A DNA stretch of 64,000 bases from Fictibacillus macauensis ZFHKF-1 (GTDB lineage Bacteria > Bacillota > Bacilli > Bacillales > Fictibacillaceae): NCBI RefSeq assembly GCF_000269865.1, contig NZ_AKKV01000027.1:124001-188000 (forward strand), given 5' to 3'. The position numbers were made by a program, and so were the translations under genes. The notes beneath the pieces were generated by a model, which worked only from the letters and a program-made list of their open reading frames with translations, had not been told where the DNA came from and made no database searches. Of this stretch, positions 23,326 through 32,712 are shown piece after piece (position 1 is the stretch's first letter; each line of letters opens with the position of its first letter).

Positions 23326-23691
23326 ATGAGTGGCATTCGCTCCAATCGTATTGGCGAACAAATGAAAAAAGAGCTTGGCGATATTATCGGCCGCAAGCTA
23401 AAAGATCCCCGTATTGGGTTTGTTACAGTAACAGGTGTAGAAGTAACTGGTGATCTTCAACAAGCAACAGTCTATATTTCTGTGTTTGGAAATGACGATC
23501 AAAAGGAACAAACACTCCGTGGATTAGCAAAAGCGTCAGGGTTTATTCGTACAGAAATTGGTAAACGCATTCGCTTGCGTAAAACACCGGAAATTTCGTT
23601 TAAATTCGATGAATCGATCGCATACGGAAGTAAAATCGAATCATTGCTTACGGACTTAAAAGCTCCGGACGATGATCAAGAACAAAGATAG
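23326..23691 (+). CDS. rbfA: Ribosome-binding factor A
   Basis: 30S maturation and cold adaptation factor with a KH-like fold. ATG 23326 (121 aa) has GGGGTG six bases upstream; an in-frame GTG at 23317 overlaps that site and is less likely. Motifs [37 protein letters not shown] and [17 protein letters not shown]. The stop codon overlaps the 5' arm of a terminator. Confidence 0.97.
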   Translation: MSGIRSNRIGEQMKKELGDIIGRKLKDPRIGFVTVTGVEVTGDLQQATVYISVFGNDDQKEQTLRGLAKASGFIRTEIGKRIRLRKTPEISFKFDESIAYGSKIESLLTDLKAPDDDQEQR

Positions 23692-23722
23692 ACAGGCATT
23701 GGTTTGTCTGTCTTTTCTTTTT
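23690..23722 (+). terminator. Terminator between rbfA and truB
   Basis: AGACAGGCA (23690-23698) pairs with TGTCTGTCT (23705-23713) with one G-T pair, followed by TTTTCTTTTT. Probably partial, since truB belongs to the same conserved block. Confidence 0.6.
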
Positions 23723-23755
23723 CATGAGGTTAAATAAAGGGTGGTATATGTAAAC

Positions 23756-24676
23756 ATGGCGGAGCAGCTTCAAGGGATTTTACCGTTATTAAAACCAGCA
23801 GGCATGACGTCGCATGATTGTGTGGCGCGGTTACGAAAGTTATTGAAAACAAAAAAGGTAGGCCATACTGGGACACTTGATCCAGAAGTATCGGGAGTCC
23901 TACCAATTTGCATTGGCCGAGCGACCAAAGTGGCGCAATATATGTCTGATTATCCGAAAGCTTATGAAGCAGAAGTGACGGTTGGATGGTCTACAACGAC
24001 AGAAGACGCTCATGGTGAAAAGGTAGAAGAGCAATCTGTACCTGAGGGCCTTGAGCTTGTAGATGTAGTGCGGGTAGCTTCCTCGTTCGTAGGGGAAATT
24101 AAACAAGTACCACCAATGTATTCGGCTGTAAAAGTAAATGGCAAAAAGCTTTATCAATACGCTCGTGAAGGGATAGAAGTGGAGCGACCAGTCCGGCAAG
24201 CAACTATTTTTGAATTGTCTGTAACAACAACTGCGTCTCATCTACCTGGACCGGATCCAACCTTTTCTTTTTTTGTATCTTGTTCAAAAGGAACGTACAT
24301 TCGTACGTTAGCAGTTGATATGGGGAAAGCATTAGGTTATCCTGCCCATATGTCTCACCTGCGTAGAACATCTTCAGGTCCCTTTAAGCTGGAGGATTGC
24401 CTCACTTTTGAAGAAATTGAAGAAAGAATAGCAGCAGATCAAAAAGAAGCGTTATTACTGCCACTTGAAACAGCAATTGCTCATTTTGGGCGTATTACGG
24501 TGGATGAAGAAACAGAAGCGAAAGTGCGTAACGGTTCGGTATTGCCTCTACCAAAAGAGGTGCAAAAAAGTCCGTTTGGCGTTTATAATAAAAACGGTAC
24601 ATGTTTGGCGTTGTATAAAGTTCATCCAGACAAGCCGGATATGATGAAACCAGAAAAAGTGTTAGCCGTTGACTAA
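23756..24676 (+). CDS. truB: tRNA pseudouridine-55 synthase TruB
   Basis: Modifies U55 in the T loop of tRNA. ATG 23756 (306 aa) with AAGGGTGG about 11 bases upstream; the in-frame GTG at 23741 lies within that site. Catalytic Asp42 in HTGTLDPEVSGVLP; PPMYSAVKVNGKKLYQYAREG and CSKGTYIRTLAVDMG are the other conserved blocks, followed by a C-terminal PUA-like region ending near KPEKVLAV. Confidence 0.97.
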   Translation: MAEQLQGILPLLKPAGMTSHDCVARLRKLLKTKKVGHTGTLDPEVSGVLPICIGRATKVAQYMSDYPKAYEAEVTVGWSTTTEDAHGEKVEEQSVPEGLELVDVVRVASSFVGEIKQVPPMYSAVKVNGKKLYQYAREGIEVERPVRQATIFELSVTTTASHLPGPDPTFSFFVSCSKGTYIRTLAVDMGKALGYPAHMSHLRRTSSGPFKLEDCLTFEEIEERIAADQKEALLLPLETAIAHFGRITVDEETEAKVRNGSVLPLPKEVQKSPFGVYNKNGTCLALYKVHPDKPDMMKPEKVLAVD

Positions 24677-24700
24677 CGGAAAGAGTTAGAAGGTGGATTT

Positions 24701-25678
24701 TTGAAAACTATAACGTTATCGCATCCTCTACAAATGATGAAACATGAACAACCTCGAACGGTCATGGCGCTTGGGTATTTTGATGGCATCCATAAAGGAC
24801 ATCGCAAAGTCATCGATACGGCGATTGCTCTTGCTAAGCAAGAAGATGCAGTGTCTGCCGTTATGAGCTTTCATCCTCACCCATCGGTCGTTTTAGGAAA
24901 GAAACAAGCGCATGTTTCATACATTACACCGCTTGCGATGAAAAAAAAGCTCTTGGAAGAAATGGGCGTGGATCTTTTTTACGTTGTTGAGTTTACGCCG
25001 TCTTTTGCAGCGTTACTTCCTGAAGAATTTATCGACCAATACTTAATTGGGTTAAACGTTCATCATGTTGTCGCTGGATTTGATTATCGATTTGGTCAAT
25101 TCGGTAAAGGGGACATGGCGATGATGGCAGAAAAAGCAGCAGGGGCTTTTTCACAAACCGTCATTGAAAAGTTAGAAATGAACGAACAAAAAGTAAGTTC
25201 GACACTGATTCGCTCCTTACTTCAACATGGAGATGTGTCGGACATACCTTCGTACTTGGGACGTCCGTATACGATTACAGGTATCGTCGTTCATGGAGAA
25301 AGCCGAGGAACGTCACTTGGCTTCCCAACAGCTAATATCGGGGAAACAGACGGCTATATGATTCCTGCAAATGGGGTATACGTAGTGTCAGCGACCGTCG
25401 ATGGTACGGAGTATCATGGCGTGGCCAACATCGGAACGAAACCTACCTTTGCTGGTGTTCGAGAACCGTCCATTGAAGTACATTTGTTTCATTTCCAAAA
25501 AAACATTTACGGCAAGCATGTTGAAGTTACATGGCATCAGAGAATTCGTAGTGAAAAGAAATTTAATGGCGTGGAAGAACTCATTGAACAAATTGGAAAA
25601 GACAAAGAAACTGCGCTAACTTTTTTTCATAAAACGCAAGCTTCTTCTTGCATTCTTGATGAAAAAGAGTTAATGTAA
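24701..25678 (+). CDS. ribF: Bifunctional riboflavin kinase / FAD synthetase
   Basis: Converts riboflavin to FMN and FAD. TTG start at 24701 with AGAAGGTGG upstream gives [13 protein letters not shown], matching the B. subtilis RibC start. 325 aa. N-terminal adenylyltransferase domain with [13 protein letters not shown] and [12 protein letters not shown]-terminal flavokinase domain with [20 protein letters not shown] and IEVHLFHF. The tail after residue 310 is slightly longer than in B. subtilis. Confidence 0.97.
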   Translation: MKTITLSHPLQMMKHEQPRTVMALGYFDGIHKGHRKVIDTAIALAKQEDAVSAVMSFHPHPSVVLGKKQAHVSYITPLAMKKKLLEEMGVDLFYVVEFTPSFAALLPEEFIDQYLIGLNVHHVVAGFDYRFGQFGKGDMAMMAEKAAGAFSQTVIEKLEMNEQKVSSTLIRSLLQHGDVSDIPSYLGRPYTITGIVVHGESRGTSLGFPTANIGETDGYMIPANGVYVVSATVDGTEYHGVANIGTKPTFAGVREPSIEVHLFHFQKNIYGKHVEVTWHQRIRSEKKFNGVEELIEQIGKDKETALTFFHKTQASSCILDEKELM

Positions 25679-25724
25679 TAATTGTACTTTAATGTACAGA
25701 CATAAAGAACCGTTGCTTGGCATT

Positions 25725-25781
25725 GCGACTCACCGACGCATGCTCAGTTGTCGGGGATTGAAAATGAAGGAGGTGAACAGG
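25725..25781 (+). promoter_or_regulatory. rpsO leader hairpin, possible S15 autoregulatory site
   Basis: CCGAC (25733-25737) pairs with GTCGG (25750-25754) around a 12-base loop, about 15 bases before the Shine-Dalgarno AAGGAGGTG. Leaders bound by S15 are known in Bacillaceae and other bacteria; I cannot confirm that this fold matches the known class. Confidence 0.35.
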
Positions 25782-26051
25782 ATGGCTATTACACAAGAAC
25801 GTAAAAACGAACTGATCAGCGAGTACAAAACTCATGATCTTGATACTGGATCTCCAGAGGTTCAGATTGCTATCCTTACAGAGAACATTAACTCTCTAAA
25901 TGACCATTTGCGTACGCATAAGAAAGACCACCACTCTCGTCGTGGCCTTTTGAAAATGGTAGGTAAGCGCCGTAACTTATTAACGTACTTGCGCAACAAA
26001 GATATTACACGTTATCGCGAGCTTATTAACAAGCTTGGACTACGTCGATAA
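25782..26051 (+). CDS. rpsO: 30S ribosomal protein S15
   Basis: 89 aa, complete. Start ATG 25782 with AAGGAGGTG; the frame is open further upstream but only this start gives [16 protein letters not shown]. Conserved [39 protein letters not shown] and [10 protein letters not shown] contact 16S rRNA. Followed by a strong terminator before pnp. Confidence 0.99.
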   Translation: MAITQERKNELISEYKTHDLDTGSPEVQIAILTENINSLNDHLRTHKKDHHSRRGLLKMVGKRRNLLTYLRNKDITRYRELINKLGLRR

Positions 26052-26056
26052 TCGGA

Positions 26057-26087
26057 AAAAGCGGGAATTTCTTTCCCGCTTTTTTTC
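26057..26087 (+). terminator. Rho-independent terminator after rpsO
   Basis: AAGCGGGAA pairs with TTCCCGCTT around a short T/C loop, followed by TTTTTT. It separates rpsO from pnp. Confidence 0.85.
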
Positions 26088-26181
26088 TGTAAATAAACCA
26101 TTACATAAATGGGGAGTTTAAAACGTTCCTTAATTTTGGAAATGAAACTAGTTTTTCTTTTTAGGAAGACGGAGTTTAGGA

Positions 26182-26187
26182 TATAAT
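26182..26187 (+). promoter_or_regulatory. Probable -10 box of a pnp promoter
   Basis: A perfect TATAAT at 26182-26187 lies about 47 bases before the pnp start. The -35 region (TTTTAG near 26159) is weak. Confidence 0.5.
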
Positions 26188-26233
26188 AAAAGAATAAATA
26201 ATTGCTTTACTGTTGAGAGGAGTACCAGAAGAA

Positions 26234-28351
26234 ATGGAACAAGAGAAACGTATTTTTTCTATGGACTGGGCAGGTCGTGAACTGTCATTTGAAATCGGTA
26301 GCTTTGCTAAGCAAGCAAACGGTGCAGTCCTTGTCCGTTACGGAGATACAGCCGTATTATCTACAGCTGTTGCTTCAAAAGAACCAAAAAATTTAAGCTT
26401 TTTTCCTCTAACGGTCAACTATGAAGAGCGTCTTTATGCAGTTGGGAAAATTCCTGGCGGCTTCATTAAACGTGAAGGTCGTCCGAGTGAAAAAGCGATC
26501 CTTGCAAGCCGTCTCATTGACCGTCCAATCCGTCCGTTATTTGCAGATGGTTTCCGTAATGAGGTGCAAGTTGTAAGTACAGTAATGAGTGTAGATCAAA
26601 ACTGTTCATCTGAAATGGCAGCCATGATCGGTTCATCTGTTGCACTTTCTATTTCAAACATTCCATTTGAAGGACCGATTGCTGGTGTAACAGTTGGTCG
26701 TATTGACAATGAATTTATCGTCAATCCAACGATTGAACAAAATGAAAAAAGTGATATTCACCTTGTAGTTGCTGGTACGAAAGCAGCAATTAACATGGTA
26801 GAAGCAGGAGCGAAAGAAGTTCCTGAAGAAGTCATGCTTGAAGCCATTATGTTTGCGCATGAAGAAATTAAAAAGTTAATTGCTTTTCAAGAGAAAATCG
26901 TTGCTGAAGTAGGTCAAGAAAAAATGACCATTCAACTTCATGAATTAGATCCAGAACTTTTGCAAGCGGTACAAACATTTGTTGAAGATGATTTAAAAAA
27001 TGCTGTCTCTGTGATCGAAAAACAGAAACGTCAAGACGCACTAGATGCGCTTAAACAGCGCGTTGTAGAAAAATACGAAGAAGAAGACGAAGAGCGTGTA
27101 GAAGAAGCGAAAGAAGCACTTCAATCCCTCATTAAAAAAGAAGTACGTCGTCTGATTCTTAAAGATAAAATTCGTCCAGATGGTCGTAAAGTCGATGAAA
27201 TTCGTCCGCTAGCTTCTGACGTAAGCATATTGGCTCGTACACACGGATCAGGATTGTTTACGCGTGGACAAACACAAGCACTTAGCGTTTGTACATTAGG
27301 TGCACTAGGCGATGTGCAAGTACTTGATGGTCTTGGTGTTGAAGAGTCTAAGCGCTTTATGCATCAATATAACTTCCCGCCATTTAGTGTTGGTGAAACA
27401 GGCTTTATGCGTGGACCAGGCCGTCGTGAGATTGGTCACGGTGCCCTTGGGGAACGAGCATTAGAAGCGGTGATTCCTTCAGAAGAGTCATTCCCTTATA
27501 CCATTCGTCTCGTTTCAGAAGTGTTAGAATCTAACGGTTCGACTTCTCAAGCAAGTATTTGTGCAAGTACATTAGCGATGATGGATGCAGGTGTGCCAAT
27601 TAAAGCGCCTGTTGCTGGTATTGCGATGGGACTCGTAAGCGACGGAGAAGATGTTACTGTATTAACAGATATTCAAGGCATGGAAGATCACCTTGGCGAT
27701 ATGGACTTTAAAGTGGCTGGTACAGATCAAGGTGTTACAGCACTTCAAATGGACATTAAGATCTCTGGAATCAATCGTGACATACTTGAACAGGCGTTAA
27801 CACAAGCAAAAGAAGGACGTATGCACATACTTTCTTCGATGATGCAAACGTTAGCTGAGCCACGTCGTGAACTTTCAACATATGCTCCGAAAATTTTAAC
27901 AATGAAAATTAACCCGGATAAAATTCGTGATGTTATTGGACCGAGCGGTAAAGTGATTAATAAAATCATCGAAGAAACAGGCGTTAAAATTGACATTGAA
28001 CAAGATGGTACGGTCTTTATTGCATCTAGTAACCAACAAATGAACGAGCAAGCGGAAAAAATCATTGCTGATCTCGTTCGTGAAGTACAAGTTGGCGAAT
28101 ATTATGACGGTAAAGTAAAACGCATTGAAAAATTTGGCGCGTTTGTTGAACTGTTTAGCGGTAAAGATGGACTCGTGCACATTTCAGAACTTGCCGAAGA
28201 ACGCATCGGAAAAGTTGAAGATGTTGTAAAACTTGGTGATATGATTAAAGTGAAAGTAATGGAAATTGACAATCAAGGGCGTGTCAATCTTTCAAGAAAA
28301 GTTGTTCTTAAAGAACAAAAGAAAGAACAAGAGCAACAAGAACAAAACTAA
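26234..28351 (+). CDS. pnp: Polynucleotide phosphorylase
   Basis: 3'-5' phosphorolytic exoribonuclease, the main RNA-turnover enzyme of this type in Bacillus. ATG 26234 (705 aa) gives [17 protein letters not shown], aligned with B. subtilis PnpA; AGAGGAG lies about 13 bases upstream, a long spacing. A TTG at 26213 has no site. Two RNase PH domains ([38 protein letters not shown]), a KH domain near 555-615 ([17 protein letters not shown]) and an S1 domain near 620-690 ([11 protein letters not shown]). Glu/Gln-rich tail. Confidence 0.98.
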   Translation: MEQEKRIFSMDWAGRELSFEIGSFAKQANGAVLVRYGDTAVLSTAVASKEPKNLSFFPLTVNYEERLYAVGKIPGGFIKREGRPSEKAILASRLIDRPIRPLFADGFRNEVQVVSTVMSVDQNCSSEMAAMIGSSVALSISNIPFEGPIAGVTVGRIDNEFIVNPTIEQNEKSDIHLVVAGTKAAINMVEAGAKEVPEEVMLEAIMFAHEEIKKLIAFQEKIVAEVGQEKMTIQLHELDPELLQAVQTFVEDDLKNAVSVIEKQKRQDALDALKQRVVEKYEEEDEERVEEAKEALQSLIKKEVRRLILKDKIRPDGRKVDEIRPLASDVSILARTHGSGLFTRGQTQALSVCTLGALGDVQVLDGLGVEESKRFMHQYNFPPFSVGETGFMRGPGRREIGHGALGERALEAVIPSEESFPYTIRLVSEVLESNGSTSQASICASTLAMMDAGVPIKAPVAGIAMGLVSDGEDVTVLTDIQGMEDHLGDMDFKVAGTDQGVTALQMDIKISGINRDILEQALTQAKEGRMHILSSMMQTLAEPRRELSTYAPKILTMKINPDKIRDVIGPSGKVINKIIEETGVKIDIEQDGTVFIASSNQQMNEQAEKIIADLVREVQVGEYYDGKVKRIEKFGAFVELFSGKDGLVHISELAEERIGKVEDVVKLGDMIKVKVMEIDNQGRVNLSRKVVLKEQKKEQEQQEQN

Positions 28352-28362
28352 AAGCGTTATTA

Positions 28363-28407
28363 AAAAAATCCGAATCGTAGACAATCGTCTATGGAGCGGA
28401 TTTTTTT
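28363..28407 (+). terminator. Rho-independent terminator after pnp
   Basis: AAATCCG (28366-28372) pairs with CGGATTT (28397-28403), with an inner TAGAC...GTCTA hairpin and a run of T after the stem. Confidence 0.8.
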
Positions 28408-28477
28408 CTTTGTGTTTTTTCCTTTACGGTCTAATGAGATGTGATAGTACATATAGTGATACGGGGAGGGGACTCGT

Positions 28478-29461
28478 ATGAAAAAATCATGGCTCGTTAA
28501 AGGCGGACTAGCTTCGCTTATGATCATAGCAGCCGTTAGTATTTACAATCCGTTTACATCGGCTTATGTAAAGGAGTTAAAAGAACAAACACTCGCCATA
28601 GCTGTTATGAATCAACCGAAAGATAAAGATGATTTATATCAAACGTTGCAAGAAAAAGCGTCTCTTATGAATAAACCGCCAACGAATGCAGTGATTGATC
28701 CTGTTTGGAAAGCGATACCTGGTTATAATGGTCTTTCTCTTGATGTTGAAGCATCCTATAAAAACATGAAAAAAGAACAAACCTTTGATGAAAAGAAGCT
28801 TGTGCTTCGACAAACATCACCAGCTGTTTCACTCAAAGACTTACCACCTGCGCCCATTTACAAAGGAAATCCACAAAAGCCAATGGTATCTCTACTCGTT
28901 AATGTGGCATGGGGCAATGAATACTTACCGCTGTTGCTTGAAACGATGAAAAAACATCATGTCACCTCGACTTTTTTCTTAGATGGTTCATGGGTGAAAA
29001 AGAATCCAAGCTTAGCAAAAATGATTGTTGATGAACAGCATGAGATTGGTAATCATGCGTATACACATCCTGATTTAAAAAAATTAACAAAGCAACGAAT
29101 TACTGAAGAACTGGAAAATACAAACCAAGTTATTACGGCAACACTGGGGGCGGCTCATACACCGGTTTGGTTTGCTCCACCGAGTGGAAGTTTTCGCGAT
29201 GAGGTTGTAAACGTAGCGAACAGTTTAGGAATGAAGACGATTTTATGGAGTGTTGATACCGTCGATTGGCGAAAACCCCAAGCAGATGAAATGGTAGGGC
29301 GCGTTTTGCGAAAAGTTCACCCGGGTGCCATGATTTTAATGCACCCAACGGAGGCTACGGCTAAAGGAATGGAACGCATGATTACAGGAATAAAAGCGAA
29401 AGGATATAGCATTGGAACGGTAACGCAATTAATGGATGAAAAGCGTTTGCGAACGAAATGA
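28478..29461 (+). CDS. ylxY: YlxY-type polysaccharide deacetylase-like protein
   Basis: Extracytoplasmic NodB-homology protein linked to sporulation in Bacillus. 327 aa, N-terminal signal/anchor helix (LVKGGLASLMIIAAVSIY). The NodB core begins near 140: ATSTFF-type strand STFFLDGSWV, zinc-site motif HEIGNHAYTHPDL, WFAPPSGSFRDEVV and ILMHPTEATAKGME. Odd: the first NodB motif, usually TFDDG, is replaced by LLVNVAWGNEY, so the catalytic base aspartate is missing. The YlxY subfamily appears to share this, so activity is doubtful. GGGGAGG precedes ATG 28478. Confidence 0.9.
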   Translation: MKKSWLVKGGLASLMIIAAVSIYNPFTSAYVKELKEQTLAIAVMNQPKDKDDLYQTLQEKASLMNKPPTNAVIDPVWKAIPGYNGLSLDVEASYKNMKKEQTFDEKKLVLRQTSPAVSLKDLPPAPIYKGNPQKPMVSLLVNVAWGNEYLPLLLETMKKHHVTSTFFLDGSWVKKNPSLAKMIVDEQHEIGNHAYTHPDLKKLTKQRITEELENTNQVITATLGAAHTPVWFAPPSGSFRDEVVNVANSLGMKTILWSVDTVDWRKPQADEMVGRVLRKVHPGAMILMHPTEATAKGMERMITGIKAKGYSIGTVTQLMDEKRLRTK

Positions 29462-29468
29462 GAGATGG

Positions 29469-29497
29469 TTGTATGATAGAGAGGTTAATGGTATATT
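29469..29497 (+). promoter_or_regulatory. Sigma-A-type promoter for mlpA
   Basis: TTGTAT (29469-29474), 17-base spacer, TATATT (29492-29497) with extended TGG. It lies in the 86-base gap between ylxY and mlpA. Confidence 0.65.
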
Positions 29498-29547
29498 GTT
29501 CCTAAGAATGTTGATCGATTGAGTGATACAGCTAGGAGGAAACAAGT

Positions 29548-30786
29548 TTGATAATTAAACATACATGTCCAAACGGCGTTCGCGTCGTATTGGAAAAGAT
29601 CCCGACCGTTCGTTCTGTAGCTATTGGCGTGTGGATTGGCACGGGGTCTCGTTTTGAAGTGCCCGCAACCAATGGTGTTTCGCATTTTCTAGAGCATATG
29701 TTCTTTAAGGGAACGAAAACGAGAAGTGCGCGAGAAATTGCTGAGTCATTTGATAGCATTGGCGGTCAAGTGAATGCATTTACGTCAAAAGAGTATACGT
29801 GTTACTATGCAAAAGTATTAGATACGCATGCGCCGCGTGCGTTAGATGTTTTAAGCGATATGTTTTTTCATTCAACGTTTGATGAGCAAGAATTATTAAA
29901 AGAAAAAAATGTCGTGCTAGAAGAAATTAAAATGTACGAAGACACACCCGATGACATCGTACACGATATGTTAAGTCGTGCTAGCTTTACAGATCATCCG
30001 TTAGCTTATCCTATTCTCGGTACAGAAGAGACGTTGCATACGTTCAATGGGGATGCATTGCGTGAGTATATGTCTCACCATTATACACCTGAAAATGTTG
30101 TTGTTTCAGTAGCAGGAAATGTCGATGATTCTTTTATTAAAGAAATTGAAGAATTATTTGGTTCCTATCAAGGTGAAGCGAGTGATGCACCACTACAAGC
30201 ACCTACTTTTACAAGTGGTCGTATTGCGCGTGTGAAAGAAACAGAGCAAGCCCATCTATGTCTTGGGTATCCTGGTATTGCGTTGAAAGATCCGTCCTCT
30301 TTTTCATTAGTTGTCTTAAATAACATCTTCGGTTCTAGCATGAGTAGTCGTTTATTCCAAGAAGTGCGGGAACAGCGTGGTTTAGCCTATTCCGTCTTTT
30401 CTTACCACTCAGCTTACCGCGATAATGGTCTTTTTACCATTTATGGAGGTACGGCTCCTCATCAACTTGATGAATTATATGATACGATTGAAAAAATTGT
30501 AAATGATCTGAAAGACAATGGAATTACCGAAAAAGAATTGCTAAATTCAAAAGAGCAAATTAAAGGAAGTTTAATGCTAAGCTTGGAAAGTACGAATAGT
30601 CGTATGAGCCGTAACGGTAAAAATGAATTGATTTTAAATCGTCATCGTACACTTGATGAAATGACGGGATTAATTGATGAAGTGACCGTTGAGTCCGTCA
30701 ATGCATTAGCACGACAAATCTTTAGTACACCTTGTTCGGCCTCATTAGTAAGTCCAACAGGCGAGCTACCTAAACGATTGCAATAG
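29548..30786 (+). CDS. mlpA: M16 family zinc peptidase MlpA (YmxG)
   Basis: Mitochondrial-processing-peptidase-like protease. TTG start 29548 with TAGGAGGAAA upstream. 412 aa. Inverted zinc motif HFLEH: His46, Glu49, His50, with the third ligand in the downstream EEIKMYEDTPDD; C-terminal domain has YSVFSYHSAYRDNGLF, the R/Y pair region of the family. Likely cytoplasmic (no signal peptide). Own promoter and strong terminator, so probably monocistronic. B. subtilis MlpA affects extracellular protease levels. Confidence 0.94.
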   Translation: MIIKHTCPNGVRVVLEKIPTVRSVAIGVWIGTGSRFEVPATNGVSHFLEHMFFKGTKTRSAREIAESFDSIGGQVNAFTSKEYTCYYAKVLDTHAPRALDVLSDMFFHSTFDEQELLKEKNVVLEEIKMYEDTPDDIVHDMLSRASFTDHPLAYPILGTEETLHTFNGDALREYMSHHYTPENVVVSVAGNVDDSFIKEIEELFGSYQGEASDAPLQAPTFTSGRIARVKETEQAHLCLGYPGIALKDPSSFSLVVLNNIFGSSMSSRLFQEVREQRGLAYSVFSYHSAYRDNGLFTIYGGTAPHQLDELYDTIEKIVNDLKDNGITEKELLNSKEQIKGSLMLSLESTNSRMSRNGKNELILNRHRTLDEMTGLIDEVTVESVNALARQIFSTPCSASLVSPTGELPKRLQ

Positions 30787-30793
30787 TGTAAAA

Positions 30794-30837
30794 ACGAATG
30801 AATGCGCGAAATATGGCGCTTTCATTCGTTTTTTTTG
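30794..30837 (+). terminator. Rho-independent terminator after mlpA
   Basis: ACGAATGAA (30794-30802) pairs with TTCATTCGT (30821-30829), with inner GCGC/GCGC pairing, then a run of T to 30836. Confidence 0.85.
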
Positions 30838-30968
30838 TGCAAAAAGCGATCAGAAGCATTTCGGTAAAACGGGCGTATTTTTATAAAATCTTTCAATCAT
30901 TTTCTAACCGTCACGAATATACTGCTTATGTAAAGCGGTAGTAAACAGTGGGAACATAACTCGGAGTC

Positions 30969-30995
30969 ACCAGAACAAACGTCGTTACATAACAT
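30969..30995 (+). promoter_or_regulatory. Possible sigma-K-type promoter of the dpaA operon
   Basis: ACC at 30969-30971, 16-base spacer and CATAACAT at 30988-30995 resemble the mother-cell SigK pattern (AC ... CATANNNTA). Dipicolinate synthase is SigK-controlled in B. subtilis, which motivates the call. The match is partial; the rest of 30838-31057 shows no gene. Confidence 0.35.
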
Positions 30996-31057
30996 GGTGT
31001 TGCGACTGTAAAGAATGATCCCCTGTTTGTTACGGTGGAAAGAAAGGGGCTTGAATT

Positions 31058-31954
31058 ATGTTAACAGATTGTCAAGTCGCCGTAATAGGAGGCGATGCAA
31101 GACAGCTGGAAGTCATAAGGAAGTTATCTCAGCTTGATGCGAACCTGATTCTTATTGGTTTTGATCAATTAGATCATGGATTTACAGGTGCTTCAAAAAC
31201 AGAGATAACGGAAGTGAACTTTTCTCGGTTAGATTTTATCATTCTTCCGGTAAATGCTACGGGACCTCATGGTGAAATAGATACGATTTTTTCGAATAAA
31301 AAAATTCAATTAACAGTGCAGCAATTACAACAAACACCGCAACATTGCTGTGTGTTTTCAGGGATCACTAACGACTATTTAGATGGCATTATAAAAGAAA
31401 GTGGCAGAAAGCATATTCAACTTTTTGAACGAGACGATGTAGCCATCTACAATAGCATTCCTACCGCTGAAGGTACGATTATGATGGTCATTCAAAATAC
31501 GGATACGACCATTCATCAATCAACGACTGCTATTCTTGGTTTTGGGAGAGTAGGAGTGAGCGTGGCTAGAGCGTTTGCTGCGCTTGGAGCGAAAGTAAAA
31601 GTAGGGGCACGTAGACCTGAACATCTTGCGCGTATTAGTGAAATGGGTTTAACGCCGTTTCACCTTGATCAGTTGGAAAAAGAGATGACGACAACGGATG
31701 TGTGCATTAATACGATTCCATCATTGATTTTAACTTCTAAAGTGATTTCCAAGTTGCCACCTCATACGCTTATTATTGATCTGGCCTCCAAACCGGGTGG
31801 AACGGATTTTAAATATGCGGAAAAGCGGGGCATTAAAGCCTTACTAGCACCAGGACTTCCTGGCATTGTCGCGCCAAAAACAGCCGGGCAAATACTAGGA
31901 AAAGTCTTAGCGCAGCTTATGTTGGATGAAAGGAGACAGCGAGATGAACGTTAA
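31058..31954 (+). CDS. dpaA: Dipicolinate synthase subunit A
   Basis: With DpaB it makes dipicolinic acid, the main small molecule of the spore core, from a DapA product in the mother cell. 298 aa. N-terminal domain starts CQVAVIGGDARQLEVIRKL; the dehydrogenase-like nucleotide fold carries TAILGFGRVGVSVARAFAALGAKV; then DLASKPGGTDFKYAEKRGI and LAPGLPGIVAPKTAGQI. AAAGGGGC precedes ATG 31058. It overlaps dpaB by 11 bases. B. subtilis has ymxH before it, which is absent here. Confidence 0.97.
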   Translation: MLTDCQVAVIGGDARQLEVIRKLSQLDANLILIGFDQLDHGFTGASKTEITEVNFSRLDFIILPVNATGPHGEIDTIFSNKKIQLTVQQLQQTPQHCCVFSGITNDYLDGIIKESGRKHIQLFERDDVAIYNSIPTAEGTIMMVIQNTDTTIHQSTTAILGFGRVGVSVARAFAALGAKVKVGARRPEHLARISEMGLTPFHLDQLEKEMTTTDVCINTIPSLILTSKVISKLPPHTLIIDLASKPGGTDFKYAEKRGIKALLAPGLPGIVAPKTAGQILGKVLAQLMLDERRQRDER

Positions 31955-32537
31955 AGGAAAACATATCGGTTTTGGTTTGACGGGTTCGCATTGTACGTAT
32001 GGTGACGTCTATCCACAGATTGAGCGTCTTATTAATGAGGGGGCGAAAGTAACGCCTTTTGTTACGCATACTGTTGCTAAAACAGATACACGCTTTGGAG
32101 AAGGTGCAGATTGGTTGCAAAAAATTGAAGATGTAACGGGCATCAAGCCGATTGATTCGATTGTCGATGCGGAGCCTTTTGGTCCGAAAACACCGCTCGA
32201 TTGCATGGTGATTGCGCCATTAACAGGAAACTCCATCAGCAAATTTGCCAATGCTATGACGGATTCACCTGTGCTTATGGCAGCGAAGGCAACGATGCGT
32301 AATGTTTGTCCAGTTGTTCTTGCCATTTCTACAAATGATGGCCTTGGATTAAATGGCGTAAACATCATGCGCCTGCTATCTACAAAAAATGTTTATTTTG
32401 TACCATTTGGTCAAGACGATCATGTGAAAAAGCAAAATTCGCTCGTTGCACATATGGCTTATGTAGTAGAAACAATTGAAGCCGCTCTTGAAGGACAGCA
32501 ACTTCAGCCCGTGTTGCGAATGTATGATTCTCATTAA
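31944..32537 (+). CDS. dpaB: Dipicolinate synthase subunit B (flavoprotein-like)
   Basis: Second dipicolinate synthase subunit, homologous to flavin-dependent decarboxylases. ATG 31944 (197 aa) follows AAGGAGACAG within dpaA; the in-frame ATG at 31926 is less well placed. IGFGLTGSHCTYGDVYPQIERL, MVIAPLTGNSISKFANAMTDSPVLMAAKA and PVVLAISTNDGLG are the conserved flavoprotein-fold segments. Overlap with dpaA suggests equimolar translation. Confidence 0.97.
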   Translation: MNVKGKHIGFGLTGSHCTYGDVYPQIERLINEGAKVTPFVTHTVAKTDTRFGEGADWLQKIEDVTGIKPIDSIVDAEPFGPKTPLDCMVIAPLTGNSISKFANAMTDSPVLMAAKATMRNVCPVVLAISTNDGLGLNGVNIMRLLSTKNVYFVPFGQDDHVKKQNSLVAHMAYVVETIEAALEGQQLQPVLRMYDSH

Positions 32538-32609
32538 AATGATTGCTGAAAAATAGGGCTATGAAGCTGGAAGTATGTTAAAATGTGAAATAACCTTATA
32601 TGTAAAAGG

Positions 32610-32663
32610 AGAGAAACACATCATCTGTGGTTCTCTTTAGAGGAGAAACCATATCGTTTCTCC
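32610..32663 (+). promoter_or_regulatory. Two tandem hairpins in the asd leader
   Basis: First: 32610-32620 with 32626-32636 (11 pairs, one mismatch). Second: GGAGAAAC (32642-32649) with GTTTCTCC (32656-32663). Both carry GAGAAAC in the 5' arm. No good T tract follows, so they do not look like plain terminators. They sit between dpaB and asd and could set asd expression separately; function unknown. Confidence 0.4.
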
Positions 32664-32712
32664 TTCTGTCGTGATATGAATAATGGATTATAAGTTAAAG
32701 GAGATACAGCAA

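Noticed and set aside
28266-28481. 71-codon frame spanning the pnp end and its terminator
   Set aside because: It translates the terminator hairpin and overlaps pnp; not a gene.
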